Assembly (NCBI RefSeq): GCF_006716785.1 | Contig: NZ_VFPQ01000001.1 | Span: 868,001-932,000, forward strand | Length of the DNA stretch: 64,000 nt | Origin: Thermopolyspora flexuosa | Lineage (GTDB): Bacteria > Actinomycetota > Actinomycetes > Streptosporangiales > Streptosporangiaceae | Reading direction: 5' to 3' | Shown here: positions 54,732 to 63,753 of the stretch, in pieces | Layout of the letters: each line of letters opens with the position of its first letter | Position numbering within the stretch: the first letter of the stretch is position 1 | The notes under the pieces: model-generated | Database searches by the model: none | The model's input: the letters and a program-made list of their open reading frames with translations, nothing else | What the model was told of the DNA's origin: nothing | Translations under genes and position numbers: made by a program

Positions 54732-55915
54732 CCACCGGCCACCTGCACCTCGCGGTCGCCCTCGACGGCGCCGGCTGGCACCCCGCGGCCTGGCGCGAGG
54801 CGGGCGCGCACGCGCGCGAGCTGTTCACCGCCCGGTACTGGGCGAAGCTCGCCGGCGAGGCCGAGCGCGGGCTGCTCGACTTCGTCACGATCGAGGACGC
54901 GTTCCGGCTGCAGTCCACGCTCCCCGACGACGTCGACGACCGGACCGACCAGGTGCGCGGGCGGCTCGACGCGGTGCTGCTCGCCGCGTCGCTCGCGCCC
55001 CGCACCCGGCACATCGGGCTGGTGCCGACCGCGACCACCACGCACACCGAACCGTTCCACGTCGCGATGGGCATCGCCACCCTCGACCACGTCAGCCGCG
55101 GCCGGGCCGGGTGGCGGGTGCAGGTCTCGCCGCGCGCCTCGGAGGCCGCCCACTTCGGGCGGCGCGCGATCCCCCGGCTCGACCCGGAGTTCCGCGACCG
55201 GGCCCTGCTCGCCGAGCTGTTCGAGGAGGCCGCCGACGCGGTCGAGGTCGCCCGGCGGCTGTGGGACAGCTGGGAGGACGACGCGGAGATCCGCGACGTC
55301 GCCACCGGGCGGTTCATCGACCGCGACAAGCTCCACTACATCGACTTCTCCGGCCGGTGGTTCTCGGTGAAGGGCCCGGCGATCACGCCCCGGCCGCCGC
55401 AGGGCCGGCCGATCGTCGCCGTGCTCGACCACGGCGGTACGGCGGTGCCGTACGAGCTGCCCGCCCGCGCCGCGGACATCGTGTTCGTCACCCCGCAGGA
55501 CCGCGAGGACGCCGCCCGGATCGTCGAGCGGGTGCGCGCCGTGCCCCGGGACGGCGAGCCGCTGAAGATCTTCGCCGACCTGCTCGTCTTCGTCGGCCCG
55601 GACGCGGCCGAGCGCAAGGCCCGGCTCGACGAGCTCGACGGGGCCGAGCTCGTCTCCGACGCCGCGATCGTGGCCGGCACCGCCGACGAGCTCGCCGACC
55701 TGCTGCTCGACTGGCGCGAGGCCGGAATCGAGGGCTTCCGGCTGCGCCCCGGCGCGGTGCCCGCCGACCTCAAGGGCATCGCCCGCGGCCTCACCGCCGC
55801 GCTGCGGCGGCGGGGCGCGTTCCGCCACGCGTACGAGTCGGCCACCCTGCGCGGGCTGCTCGGCCTGCCCCGCCCCGCCAGCCGCTACGCCACCGCACCC
55901 GGAAGGCTGCCATGA
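54728..55915 (+). CDS. LLM-class FMN-dependent monooxygenase
   Basis: 395 aa, same superfamily as the preceding gene but diverged: LHLAVALDGAGWHPAAWREAG, LLDFVTIEDAFRLQ, LDHVSRGRAGWRVQVSPRASEAAHFGRR. Probably acts on a related substrate or intermediate. ATGA overlap at both ends. Two Met and no Cys in the whole protein. Confidence 0.9.
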   Translation: MTTGHLHLAVALDGAGWHPAAWREAGAHARELFTARYWAKLAGEAERGLLDFVTIEDAFRLQSTLPDDVDDRTDQVRGRLDAVLLAASLAPRTRHIGLVPTATTTHTEPFHVAMGIATLDHVSRGRAGWRVQVSPRASEAAHFGRRAIPRLDPEFRDRALLAELFEEAADAVEVARRLWDSWEDDAEIRDVATGRFIDRDKLHYIDFSGRWFSVKGPAITPRPPQGRPIVAVLDHGGTAVPYELPARAADIVFVTPQDREDAARIVERVRAVPRDGEPLKIFADLLVFVGPDAAERKARLDELDGAELVSDAAIVAGTADELADLLLDWREAGIEGFRLRPGAVPADLKGIARGLTAALRRRGAFRHAYESATLRGLLGLPRPASRYATAPGRLP

Positions 55916-57081
55916 CCGCTCCCATCCCCCTCTCGATCCTCGACCTCGCGCCCGTGCCGGCCGGCGCCACCCCGGCCGACGCGCTGCGCAACTCGCTCGA
56001 CCTCGCCCGGCACGCCGAGCGGCTCGGCTACCGCCGGTACTGGGTCGCCGAGCACCACTTCGCCCCGGGCGTGGCGAGCTCCAACCCGGCCGTGCTCATC
56101 GCGCTGATCGCGGCCGCGACGAGCCGGATCCGGGTCGGCTCGGGCGCGGTGCAGATCGGCCAGCAGACCAGCGCGACCGTGGTCGAGCAGTTCGGCATCA
56201 TCGACGCGCTCCACCCCGGCCGCATCGACCTCGGCATCGGCCGCTCCGGGCAGCGCCGGGCCGAGCTGCTCAGCGGCAAGCCCGGCGGCCAGCCGGACGG
56301 CCACGGCCCCGCCGAGGCCGCCCCGGCCCGCGAGGCCCGGGTCGTCGACGGCCTGCTCATCCCGCCGCCGTTCGACTACACCGCGCTCGGCAAGCACCCG
56401 CACCTGGTGCTCCAGGCCGAGCTGCTCCACCAGCCCGGGGCGCAGCCGCCGGACTTCGCCGAGCAGGTCGACGAGATCGTCGGCTTCCTGCGCGGCACGC
56501 GCACCCTGCCCGACGGCACGCCGGTGCACGCCGTGCCCGGCGAGGGCGCCGGCGTCGAGCTGTGGATCCTCGGCAGCAGCGGCGGCCAGAGCGCCAGGGT
56601 CGCGGGGGAGCGCGGGCTGCCGTTCGCGGCGAACTACCACGTCGCCCCGTCGCACGTGCTGGAGGCGGTGACCGCCTACCGCGAGGCGTTCCGGCCGTCC
56701 GACGTGCTCGCCGAGCCGTACGTGATCGTCTCGGCCGACGTGCTCGTCGCCGAGGACACCGCGACCGCGCAACGGCTCGCCGCGCCGTACGGGCCGTGGG
56801 TGCGGGACATCCGCACCGGCCGCGGCGCCCAGCCGTACCTCACCCCGGAGGAGGCCGCGGCGCTGCCGTGGACCGACGAGGACGCCGCGCTCGTCGCCGA
56901 CCGCGTCGACACCCGGTTCGTCGGCGCGCCCGACGAGGTGGCCGAGGGCCTGGAGACGCTGCGCCGCGTCACCGGCGCCGACGAGCTGATCGTCACCACG
57001 ATCACCCACGCGCACGCCGACCGGGTGCGCTCCTACGAACTGCTCGCCAAGGCCTGGGGCATCCCCGGCTCGCCGGAATGA
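55912..57081 (+). CDS. LLM-class flavin-dependent oxidoreductase (MsnO8-like)
   Basis: 389 aa. Single-subunit bacterial-luciferase pattern LSILDLAPVPAGATPADALRNSLDLARHAERLGYRRYWVAEHHFAP and VEQFGIIDALHPGRIDLGIGRSGQ. Apart from the initiator Met it contains no sulfur amino acid. ATGA overlaps before and after. A possible partner to the two DszA-like enzymes. Confidence 0.9.
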   Translation: MTAPIPLSILDLAPVPAGATPADALRNSLDLARHAERLGYRRYWVAEHHFAPGVASSNPAVLIALIAAATSRIRVGSGAVQIGQQTSATVVEQFGIIDALHPGRIDLGIGRSGQRRAELLSGKPGGQPDGHGPAEAAPAREARVVDGLLIPPPFDYTALGKHPHLVLQAELLHQPGAQPPDFAEQVDEIVGFLRGTRTLPDGTPVHAVPGEGAGVELWILGSSGGQSARVAGERGLPFAANYHVAPSHVLEAVTAYREAFRPSDVLAEPYVIVSADVLVAEDTATAQRLAAPYGPWVRDIRTGRGAQPYLTPEEAAALPWTDEDAALVADRVDTRFVGAPDEVAEGLETLRRVTGADELIVTTITHAHADRVRSYELLAKAWGIPGSPE

Positions 57082-58715
57082 GAGGACCCGTGAGAACCAG
57101 ACGCCTGTTCCCCTTGCTGGTCGCCCTCGCCCTCGCGGCGAGCGCCTGCGGCTCGCCGGGCGGCGGCTCGGCCGCGTCGTCCTCCGGCGGCGGCGACCGG
57201 CTCACCTGGGCGATCGAGACCGAGCCGATCACGTTCAACCCGCACCTGTGGGGCCAGAACAAGGCGCGGCTGCTCGTGTTCAACCAGTTCGACGCGCTCG
57301 TCGCGCGCAACGCGAACGGCGAGTTCGTGCCCTGGCTCGCCAAGTCGTGGGAGGTCTCCGAGGACGGCCGCGTCTACACCTTCGAGCTGCGCGACGACGT
57401 CACCTTCCACGACGGCGAGAAGTTCGACGCGAACGCGGTCAAGGCGAACTTCGACAAGCTCGTCGAGCCCGGCTACAACCCGGCGGTCGCCTCCATCCAG
57501 CTCGCCAGGTTCAAGTCGGCCGAGGTGGCCGGGCCGTACACGATCAAGATCACGCTGAAGGAGCCGGACGGGCTGTTCCTCGACTTCCTCGCCTCGCCGC
57601 TCGGCGGGCAGGTCTCGCCGAAGTCGCTGAAGGAGGCGAAGGACCTCAAGGCCGGCGGGCCCGACGTGGTCGGCACCGGGCCGTTCATCCTCGACCGGTA
57701 CGTGCAGGGCCAGGAGGTGCACTACCGGCGCAACCCTGACTACAACTGGGCGCCGCAGGGCGCCGCGCACCAGGGCCCGGCGCACCTGTCGGAGATCACC
57801 TACCGGTTCCTGCCCGAGGCCGCGGTCCGGGTGGGCGCGCTCACCTCCGGCCAGGTGGACGTGATCGAGGGCGTGCCCGCCACCGAGGTGAGGCTCATCG
57901 AGAAGGACCCGGGCCTCACCCTGCAGACCGCGCTCAACTCCGGCACCGCGTTCTCCTACTACTTCAACGTCTCCCGGCCGCCGTTCGACGACAAGCGGGT
58001 ACGCGAGGCGTTCCGCGAGGCCGTCGACCTCGACGCGGTGCTGCGGTCGGTCTACCAGGGCACCGCGACCCGGGCGTGGAGCATCATCGGCCAGGCGAGC
58101 CCGTTCTACGACCCCTCCCTGGAGCGCACGTACGGCGGCGACATCGCCAAGGCGAACCGGCTGCTCGACGAGGCGGGCTGGACCGGCCGGGACGCGGAGG
58201 GCTACCGCACCAAGGACGGCAGGCGGCTCACCGTGCGCACCGTGGCCTCGGCGCCGTTCGTCCGGGACCGCCGCGACATCCTCGCCCAGGCGATCCAGGC
58301 GCAGGTGAAGCAGAACGCCGGCATCGACTTCCAGGTCAAGATCGTCGACCAGGGCACCGCGCAGCAGGCGGCCGAGGAGAACGAGTACGAGATCTTCGAG
58401 AACTCGCGCGGCGACTCCGACGCGGGCGCGGCGCTCAACCTCATCCTGCCGAAGAACGCGCCGATCAACCGCACCCGGTTCACCGACCCCGAGATCGACA
58501 AGTGGCTCGCCGAGGCCTCGGCCACCTCCGACCAGGCCAGGCGCAAGGAGCTCTACACCAAGGTGCAGCGGGCCGTGGTGAGCGAGCACGCCATCGTGTT
58601 CCCGATCTACGTCCCGGCCGACCAGATCGCCGCCCGCTCCGGCGTGCACGGGCTCGGCTTCGACCCCGGCTCCGGCACCCCGAAGAGCGCCTACGAGGTG
58701 CGGATCGGCACCTGA
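57078..58715 (+). CDS. ABC transporter substrate-binding lipoprotein (family 5, DppA-like)
   Basis: 545 aa. Signal peptide with lipobox-like AASAC (Cys about residue 25), then SBP_bac_5 landmarks: LTWAIETEPITFNPHLW, YTFELRDDVTFHDGEKFDANAVKANFDKL, FDDKRVREAFREAVDLDAVLRSVYQGTA. It has only its initiator Met and the lipobox Cys, an extreme sulfur-sparing composition. Captures a peptide- or organosulfur-like ligand outside the membrane for the following permeases. ATG overlaps the upstream stop; GTG 57090 is an alternative. Confidence 0.92.
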   Translation: MRGPVRTRRLFPLLVALALAASACGSPGGGSAASSSGGGDRLTWAIETEPITFNPHLWGQNKARLLVFNQFDALVARNANGEFVPWLAKSWEVSEDGRVYTFELRDDVTFHDGEKFDANAVKANFDKLVEPGYNPAVASIQLARFKSAEVAGPYTIKITLKEPDGLFLDFLASPLGGQVSPKSLKEAKDLKAGGPDVVGTGPFILDRYVQGQEVHYRRNPDYNWAPQGAAHQGPAHLSEITYRFLPEAAVRVGALTSGQVDVIEGVPATEVRLIEKDPGLTLQTALNSGTAFSYYFNVSRPPFDDKRVREAFREAVDLDAVLRSVYQGTATRAWSIIGQASPFYDPSLERTYGGDIAKANRLLDEAGWTGRDAEGYRTKDGRRLTVRTVASAPFVRDRRDILAQAIQAQVKQNAGIDFQVKIVDQGTAQQAAEENEYEIFENSRGDSDAGAALNLILPKNAPINRTRFTDPEIDKWLAEASATSDQARRKELYTKVQRAVVSEHAIVFPIYVPADQIAARSGVHGLGFDPGSGTPKSAYEVRIGT

Positions 58716-58772
58716 GCCCCGCCGCATGACGACGCAAGGAGTGACGACAGTGCCAACCTCCGGAGGCGCGCG

Positions 58773-59831
58773 GTGAGCGCCACCTCCGCAGGCGGATCGG
58801 CGGCCACCGGCGGCACCCCGGTGGCCGCCGGGCGGACTCCGCCCGCTCGTCCGGCCCCACCGCTCCCAGAGACGAGCGGGCGGCCCTCCGCCCGGACCGC
58901 CGGCCGCGGGCTGCTGCGCGCGATGGCCCGCCGGATCGGCTCCGGCATCGTGGTGATCTGGGCGGCGGCCACCACCGCCTACCTCGCGCTGCTCGCCGCG
59001 CCCGGGGACACCGTCGACATCCTCATCGGCGACGGCCCGGACACCCCGGAGATCCGCGCCGGGATCATCCGCGAGTGGGGCCTCGACCGGCCGGAGATCG
59101 TGCAGTACCTCTCCTACCTGGGCCGGCTGCTCCAGGGCGACCTCGGCCGCTCCTACCAGCTGCAGCGCGGCGTCGGCGACATCCTCGCCGAGCAGATCGG
59201 GCCGAGCGCCCGGCTCGCCGTCGCCGCCGCGGCCACCGCGATCGTGCTCGCCGTACTGATCGCGCTGGTCACGGCCGGGCGGGGGCCGTGGGCGCGCCGG
59301 GCGGTCTCCGGGGTGGAGCTGCTCGCGGTGTCGGTGCCGACGTTCGTCATCGGCATCGTGCTGCTGTCGGTCTTCTCCTTCAGCCTCGGCTGGTTCCCGG
59401 TCTCCGGCGACGAAGGGTGGAAGTCACTGGTGCTGCCCGCGCTCACCCTCGCGCTGCCCGCGGCGGGCGTGCTCGGCCAGGTGCTGCGCGAGGGCCTGGA
59501 GAAGGCGCTCGAGCAGCCGTTCGCCACCACCGCCCGGGCCCGCGGCCTCACCGAACGCGCCCTGGTGGCCCGGCACGCGCTGCGGCACGCGATGCTGCCG
59601 GGCGCCACGCTCGTCGGCTGGTTCGTCGCCCAGCTGCTCACCCAGGCGATCATCACCGAGGCGGTGTTCGGCCGTCCCGGCGTCGGGCGGGTGGTGCTGC
59701 AGGCGGTCACCGGCGGCGACATGCCGGTGGTGATGGCCGTGGTGATCCTGTCGGCGGTCGTGTTCGTCACCGTGAGCACCGTGCTCGACCTGCTCTACCG
59801 AGTCATCGACCCGCGCCTGAGGAGCTCGTGA
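58773..59831 (+). CDS. ABC transporter permease (DppB-like)
   Basis: 352 aa. An N-terminal Ala/Pro/Gly-rich cytoplasmic extension of about 50 aa precedes six helices; EAA loop FATTARARGLTERALVARHALRHAMLP. GTG 58773 follows GGAGG and overlaps the stop of a 16-codon upstream ORF (58726-58776). TGATG to the next gene. No Cys. Confidence 0.9.
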   Translation: MSATSAGGSAATGGTPVAAGRTPPARPAPPLPETSGRPSARTAGRGLLRAMARRIGSGIVVIWAAATTAYLALLAAPGDTVDILIGDGPDTPEIRAGIIREWGLDRPEIVQYLSYLGRLLQGDLGRSYQLQRGVGDILAEQIGPSARLAVAAAATAIVLAVLIALVTAGRGPWARRAVSGVELLAVSVPTFVIGIVLLSVFSFSLGWFPVSGDEGWKSLVLPALTLALPAAGVLGQVLREGLEKALEQPFATTARARGLTERALVARHALRHAMLPGATLVGWFVAQLLTQAIITEAVFGRPGVGRVVLQAVTGGDMPVVMAVVILSAVVFVTVSTVLDLLYRVIDPRLRSS

Positions 59832-60664
59832 TGGCCCAGGTGGCCCTGCGCCCGGCCCGCCCGTACGCGTACCGGCTCGCGCTGCCGGGGGCGGTGCTCG
59901 CCGTCATCGCGGTGGCCGTGGTCGCGCCCGGCCTGCTCACCGGGACCGACCCGCTCGCCGCGGACCCGCTGCACGCGCTCGAGGGGCCGAGCGCCGCGCA
60001 CTGGTTCGGCACCGACCACCTCGGCCGGGACGTGTTCTCCCGGGTGGTGCACGGCGCCCGGCACTCGCTCAGCATCGGCGTCGCGGCCACCGGGCTCGCC
60101 GCCGCCGCGGGCGTGCTGCTCGGGCTCGCCGCCGGGCTCGCGCCCAAGTGGCTCGACGAGGTGCTCGCCCGCTCGTTCGACGTGCTCGCCACCTTCCCCG
60201 AGCTGCTGCTCGCCCTGCTCGTCATCGCGATCACCGGCCCCGGCACCGCCAACGTGATCTTCGCGATCGGCATCGCCCAGATCCCCAACCTCGCCCGCGT
60301 GGTCCGCGCCCAGACCTTCGTGGTACGGCGGGCCGGATACGTCGAGCAGGCGGTCACCTTCGGCCTGCCCGGCCCGGCGCTGGTCGTGCGGCACGTGCTG
60401 CCGAACGTGCTCGGCCCGGTGCTCGTGCTCGCCACGATCGTGCTCGCGCAGTCGATCATCGCGGCCTCCGCGCTCAGCTTCCTCGGCATGGGCCCGCAGC
60501 CGCCCGCGCCCGAGTGGGGGGCGATGCTCTCCGAGGCCCGCAACTACATGCGGGTGGCCTGGTGGCAGGCGCTGTTCCCGGCCGCGGCGGTCGCGGTCAC
60601 CGTGGTGAGCCTCACCGCGGCCGGGCGGGTGCTGCGCTACCGCTTCGAGGGCCGGGACACATGA
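59831..60664 (+). CDS. ABC transporter permease (DppC-like)
   Basis: 277 aa, six helices, periplasmic loop HWFGTDHLGRDVFSRVVHGARHSLSIGV typical of DppC/OppC, and EAA loop YVEQAVTFGLPGPALVVRHVLPNVLGPV. Coupled to DppB by TGATG. Four Met, no Cys. Confidence 0.92.
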   Translation: MAQVALRPARPYAYRLALPGAVLAVIAVAVVAPGLLTGTDPLAADPLHALEGPSAAHWFGTDHLGRDVFSRVVHGARHSLSIGVAATGLAAAAGVLLGLAAGLAPKWLDEVLARSFDVLATFPELLLALLVIAITGPGTANVIFAIGIAQIPNLARVVRAQTFVVRRAGYVEQAVTFGLPGPALVVRHVLPNVLGPVLVLATIVLAQSIIAASALSFLGMGPQPPAPEWGAMLSEARNYMRVAWWQALFPAAAVAVTVVSLTAAGRVLRYRFEGRDT

Positions 60665-60725
60665 CCGCGCCCTGCCTCCGGCCTGGCCGTACCGCCGCCT
60701 GGTCACCCCCGGGAAAGGAGCGACA

Positions 60726-60815
60726 GTGACCCCTCTCACCCCTCGCGTGCACCCGGCACCCGCCGCGCGGCCGACGCGGTCGTCCCGCATCGCGTGGCAG
60801 GGAGGGCCGGTATGA
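60726..60815 (+). CDS. 29-aa coupling ORF before the fused ATPase
   Basis: A short GTG-initiated frame after AAAGGAG, ending in TGA that overlaps ATG 60812 of the ATPase gene (ATGA). Rich in Pro/Arg/Ala and no recognised family. It may only load ribosomes for the next gene. Confidence 0.45.
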   Translation: MTPLTPRVHPAPAARPTRSSRIAWQGGPV

Positions 60816-62482
60816 CCGAGACGACCGCCACCGCGGCCGCGCGCCCGGCCGGACCCGGCGGCGCCACCCCGCTGGTGGCCGTGACGAACCTGCGCGTGAG
60901 CTTCCCCAAGGCCGGGGTCGACGCGGTGCGCGGCGTGTCGCTCACCATCCACCCCGGCGAGTGCGTCGCGATCGTCGGCGAGTCCGGGTCGGGCAAGAGC
61001 GTGACCGCGCGGTCGCTGCTCGGCCTCGCCGGGCCCGGCGCGCGGGTGAGCGCGGACGGTTTCACCGTCGACGGCCGGGACGCGCTGCGCTTCACCGACC
61101 GGGACTGGCGGGCGGTCCGCGGCCGCTTCGCCGGGCTCGTGGTGCAGGACGCGCTCGTCTCGCTCGACCCGCTGCGCACCGTGGGCGCCGAGATCGCCGA
61201 GGTGCTCGCCGTACACGACGTGGTGCCGCGGCGGGACCGCGCCGCCCGGGCCGAGGAGCTGCTCGCCGCCGTGGGCGTGCCCGAGCCGCGGCTGCGCGCC
61301 CGGCAGCGGCCGTTCCAGCTCTCCGGCGGGCTGCGGCAGCGCGCGCTGATCGCCTCGGCGATCGCCGCCGACCCGCGGCTGATCATCGCGGACGAGCCGA
61401 CCACCGCGCTCGACGTCACCGTGCAGGCGCAGGTGCTGCGGCTGCTCGGCGAGCGCAAGGCCGCCGGGGCCGCGCTGCTGCTGATCAGCCACGACCTCGC
61501 CGTGGTCGCCTCGGTCGCCGACCGCATCCTGGTGATGCGGGACGGGGTCGTGGTCGAGGAGGGGCCCGCCCGCCGCGTGCTGTCCGCTCCTGCGCACCCG
61601 TACACGCGGCTGCTGCTCGCGGCCGTGCCGTCCGCGGCGAGCCGCGGCACCCGGCTGTCGAGCCCGGAGCCGGAGCGCCCGCCCGCCCCGCCGCGTACCG
61701 TCGACCGCTCGGTCACCGTGCTGGAGGCGACCGGCCTGGTCGCCGGGTACGGCTCGCGCACCGTGGTCGAGGACGTGTCGTTCCGCCTGCACAAGGGCGA
61801 GACCCTGGGCCTGGTCGGCGAGTCCGGGTCGGGCAAGACCACGGTCGCCCGGATCGTGCTCGGCCTGCACGAGCCGGTCCGCGGCGAGGTACGGCTGCAC
61901 GGCCGGGCGTGGAGCGGCGTGCGCGAGCGGGAACGCCGCCCGCTGCGCTCGCGCATCCAGCTCATCTCGCAGAACCCGCTCGACTCGTTCGACCCGCGGT
62001 ACACGGTGGGCCGCATCATCGCCGAGCCGCTGCGCGACCTGCCCGCGGCCGAGCGCCGGGCCCGGGTGGCCGAGCTGCTGGAACGGGTGGGCCTGCCCGC
62101 GGAGACGGCCGGGCGGCGGCCCCGCGAGCTGTCCGGCGGGCAGCGCCAGCGGGTCGCGATCGCCCGCGCCCTCGGCCCCCGGCCGGACGTGCTCGTCTGC
62201 GACGAGCCGGTCTCCGCGCTGGATGTGTCGGTCCAGGCGCAGGTGCTCGACCTGCTCGCGGACATCCAGGCGTCCGAGGGCACCGCGCTGCTGTTCATCT
62301 CGCACGACCTCGGCGTGGTCCACCACCTCAGCGACCGGGTGCTGGTGATGAAGGACGGCCGCGTCGTGGAGGAGGGCGACGTGGACGAGGTGTTCCACCG
62401 CCCCCGCCACCCCTACACGGTCGGCCTGGTCGCCGCGATCCCGCGCCTGGAGGCGGGGGAGCCGCAGGCCGTGGCCGGCTGA
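60812..62482 (+). CDS. fused dual ABC ATPase (DppD-DppF type)
   Basis: 556 aa with two complete ATPase domains. First: GESGSGKSV, LSGGLRQR, LIIADEPTTALDV. Second: GESGSGKTT, LSGGQRQR, VLVCDEPVSALDV and a C-terminal HPYTVGLVAA oligopeptide-binding tail. In most species these are separate DppD and DppF; here a single chain serves both permeases. ATG 60812 has GGGAGG upstream. Ends at a 13-bp hairpin. Confidence 0.92.
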   Translation: MTETTATAAARPAGPGGATPLVAVTNLRVSFPKAGVDAVRGVSLTIHPGECVAIVGESGSGKSVTARSLLGLAGPGARVSADGFTVDGRDALRFTDRDWRAVRGRFAGLVVQDALVSLDPLRTVGAEIAEVLAVHDVVPRRDRAARAEELLAAVGVPEPRLRARQRPFQLSGGLRQRALIASAIAADPRLIIADEPTTALDVTVQAQVLRLLGERKAAGAALLLISHDLAVVASVADRILVMRDGVVVEEGPARRVLSAPAHPYTRLLLAAVPSAASRGTRLSSPEPERPPAPPRTVDRSVTVLEATGLVAGYGSRTVVEDVSFRLHKGETLGLVGESGSGKTTVARIVLGLHEPVRGEVRLHGRAWSGVRERERRPLRSRIQLISQNPLDSFDPRYTVGRIIAEPLRDLPAAERRARVAELLERVGLPAETAGRRPRELSGGQRQRVAIARALGPRPDVLVCDEPVSALDVSVQAQVLDLLADIQASEGTALLFISHDLGVVHHLSDRVLVMKDGRVVEEGDVDEVFHRPRHPYTVGLVAAIPRLEAGEPQAVAG

Positions 62483-62499
62483 CCGGGGTCCCCGAGGCC

Positions 62500-62535
62500 G
62501 TCCCCGGCGCCGTTCGCGGGTCCGGCGCCGGGGAC
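62500..62535. terminator. bidirectional hairpin terminator
   Basis: GTCCCCGGCGCCG with CGGCGCCGGGGAC, 13-bp stem, 10-base loop, between convergent genes. Confidence 0.7.
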
Positions 62536-62572
62536 ATCCCCGGTCTCGGGTACGGCCGTGCGGCGCGGCGCG

Positions 62573-63454
62573 TCAGGTACGGCGCGGCCGGAGCCGCCGC
62601 CAGAGCAGGCCGCCGGTGCCCGCGGCGGTCAGCAGCAGCCCGCCGAGCACGATGAGCCGGGCGTCCGGACCGGCCTCGCCGCCGCCTCCGGTCGCGACCG
62701 AGCCGACCGGGGTGCGGACCACCCGGTTGCTCGTACCCGTGGTGTCGCCGTTGCTCGTGCCGGTGCTGTCGTCGGTCGTGCCCGTCTCGGTGGCGGAGCC
62801 GCCGGGGGTCGGGGTCCCGGACTCGCCCGTGGCCGAGGGGGTCGGCGTCGGGGACGAGGCGGTCGGTGTGGTGGACGGCGAGGTCGCGTCGCCCGTACCG
62901 CCGCCGATCGTCAGGCGGTAGGTGCGCAACGAATCCGCATTGAGCACCTCGCACCGGATGACCGGTTCGGTGGGCCTCGGCCCGAAGTTGATCGCGGCCG
63001 GCCTCACGGTCGCGGTGCCCGCGGAGTTCGGGGTCGATCTGAGTTCGACCGTGCCCTCCGGCAGCGGGATCGGCTCGTTCGCCCGGATGTCCGTGTTCGC
63101 CAGCGGGGCGACGCCGGTCGCGGAGGTGAAACCGGGCATGTCGCTGATCGACGCGTAGGCGTAGAGCTCGGCGTCGGTGAGGCCGCTCGCCGGTGCGGTG
63201 AGCTGGGTGCCGTCGACGTAGGTGCCCCTCCAGCCGATCACAAGCTGCTCGCCGGGCCGGGGATCGACGGGCATCGTCAGCTCGACGCGTACCCGGATGA
63301 TCTGGCGGTCGGTGGCCGATTCGCACTGGTAGTGGACGACGTCCGTGCCGCCGTCGCTCGGGCTGTGCCGTACCGAGGCGGTGGCGGGGGCCGAGGAGAG
63401 GCACGCGAGCGCGGCCGCGGTGATCGTTGCGCCTAAGAGAGGACGGAAGCGCAC
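62573..63454 (-). CDS. secreted surface-anchored protein
   Basis: 293 aa. Signal peptide (to about residue 27), an extracellular domain of about 150 aa with paired Cys (YQCESATDRQI, VIRCEVLN), a long Ser/Thr/Gly/Pro stalk (about 188-248), and a C-terminal transmembrane helix ending in RRLRPRRT. The VATGGGG before the helix is reminiscent of, but not identical to, an LAxTG sorting signal. Function unknown. Confidence 0.8.
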   Translation of the reverse strand: MRFRPLLGATITAAALACLSSAPATASVRHSPSDGGTDVVHYQCESATDRQIIRVRVELTMPVDPRPGEQLVIGWRGTYVDGTQLTAPASGLTDAELYAYASISDMPGFTSATGVAPLANTDIRANEPIPLPEGTVELRSTPNSAGTATVRPAAINFGPRPTEPVIRCEVLNADSLRTYRLTIGGGTGDATSPSTTPTASSPTPTPSATGESGTPTPGGSATETGTTDDSTGTSNGDTTGTSNRVVRTPVGSVATGGGGEAGPDARLIVLGGLLLTAAGTGGLLWRRLRPRRT

Positions 63455-63753
63455 GGAGGACTCCGGAGTGCGGACAAAGGGATCAAGGATGCCGAACCCG
63501 AAGTATGGTCCCTTGTCAACCTAATCCGCACGCGTACCGGAGCCGCCCGCGCGCCCGGCCGTCGTATCAGTCGTCCGAAACGGCAGAGCGCCGTGCCACC
63601 GCCATCGGACAGGGCGCCGACCGGCGCGGAAAAGACGTCGGCGGCACCGCGTCATCCCTGGTCAGAGGGGTGATCGCGGCGCCGCCGGTGACGAGTGCGA
63701 CACGTCCGTTCGCCCGTGTTATCGGTCGTCCGGAAACGCCTCGTGCCGAGTGG
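63455..63753. other. intergenic region
   Basis: 299 bp with a near-repeat (TATCAGTCGTCCGAAAC at about 63565 and TATCGGTCGTCCGGAAAC at about 63720) but no supported gene. Confidence 0.4.
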
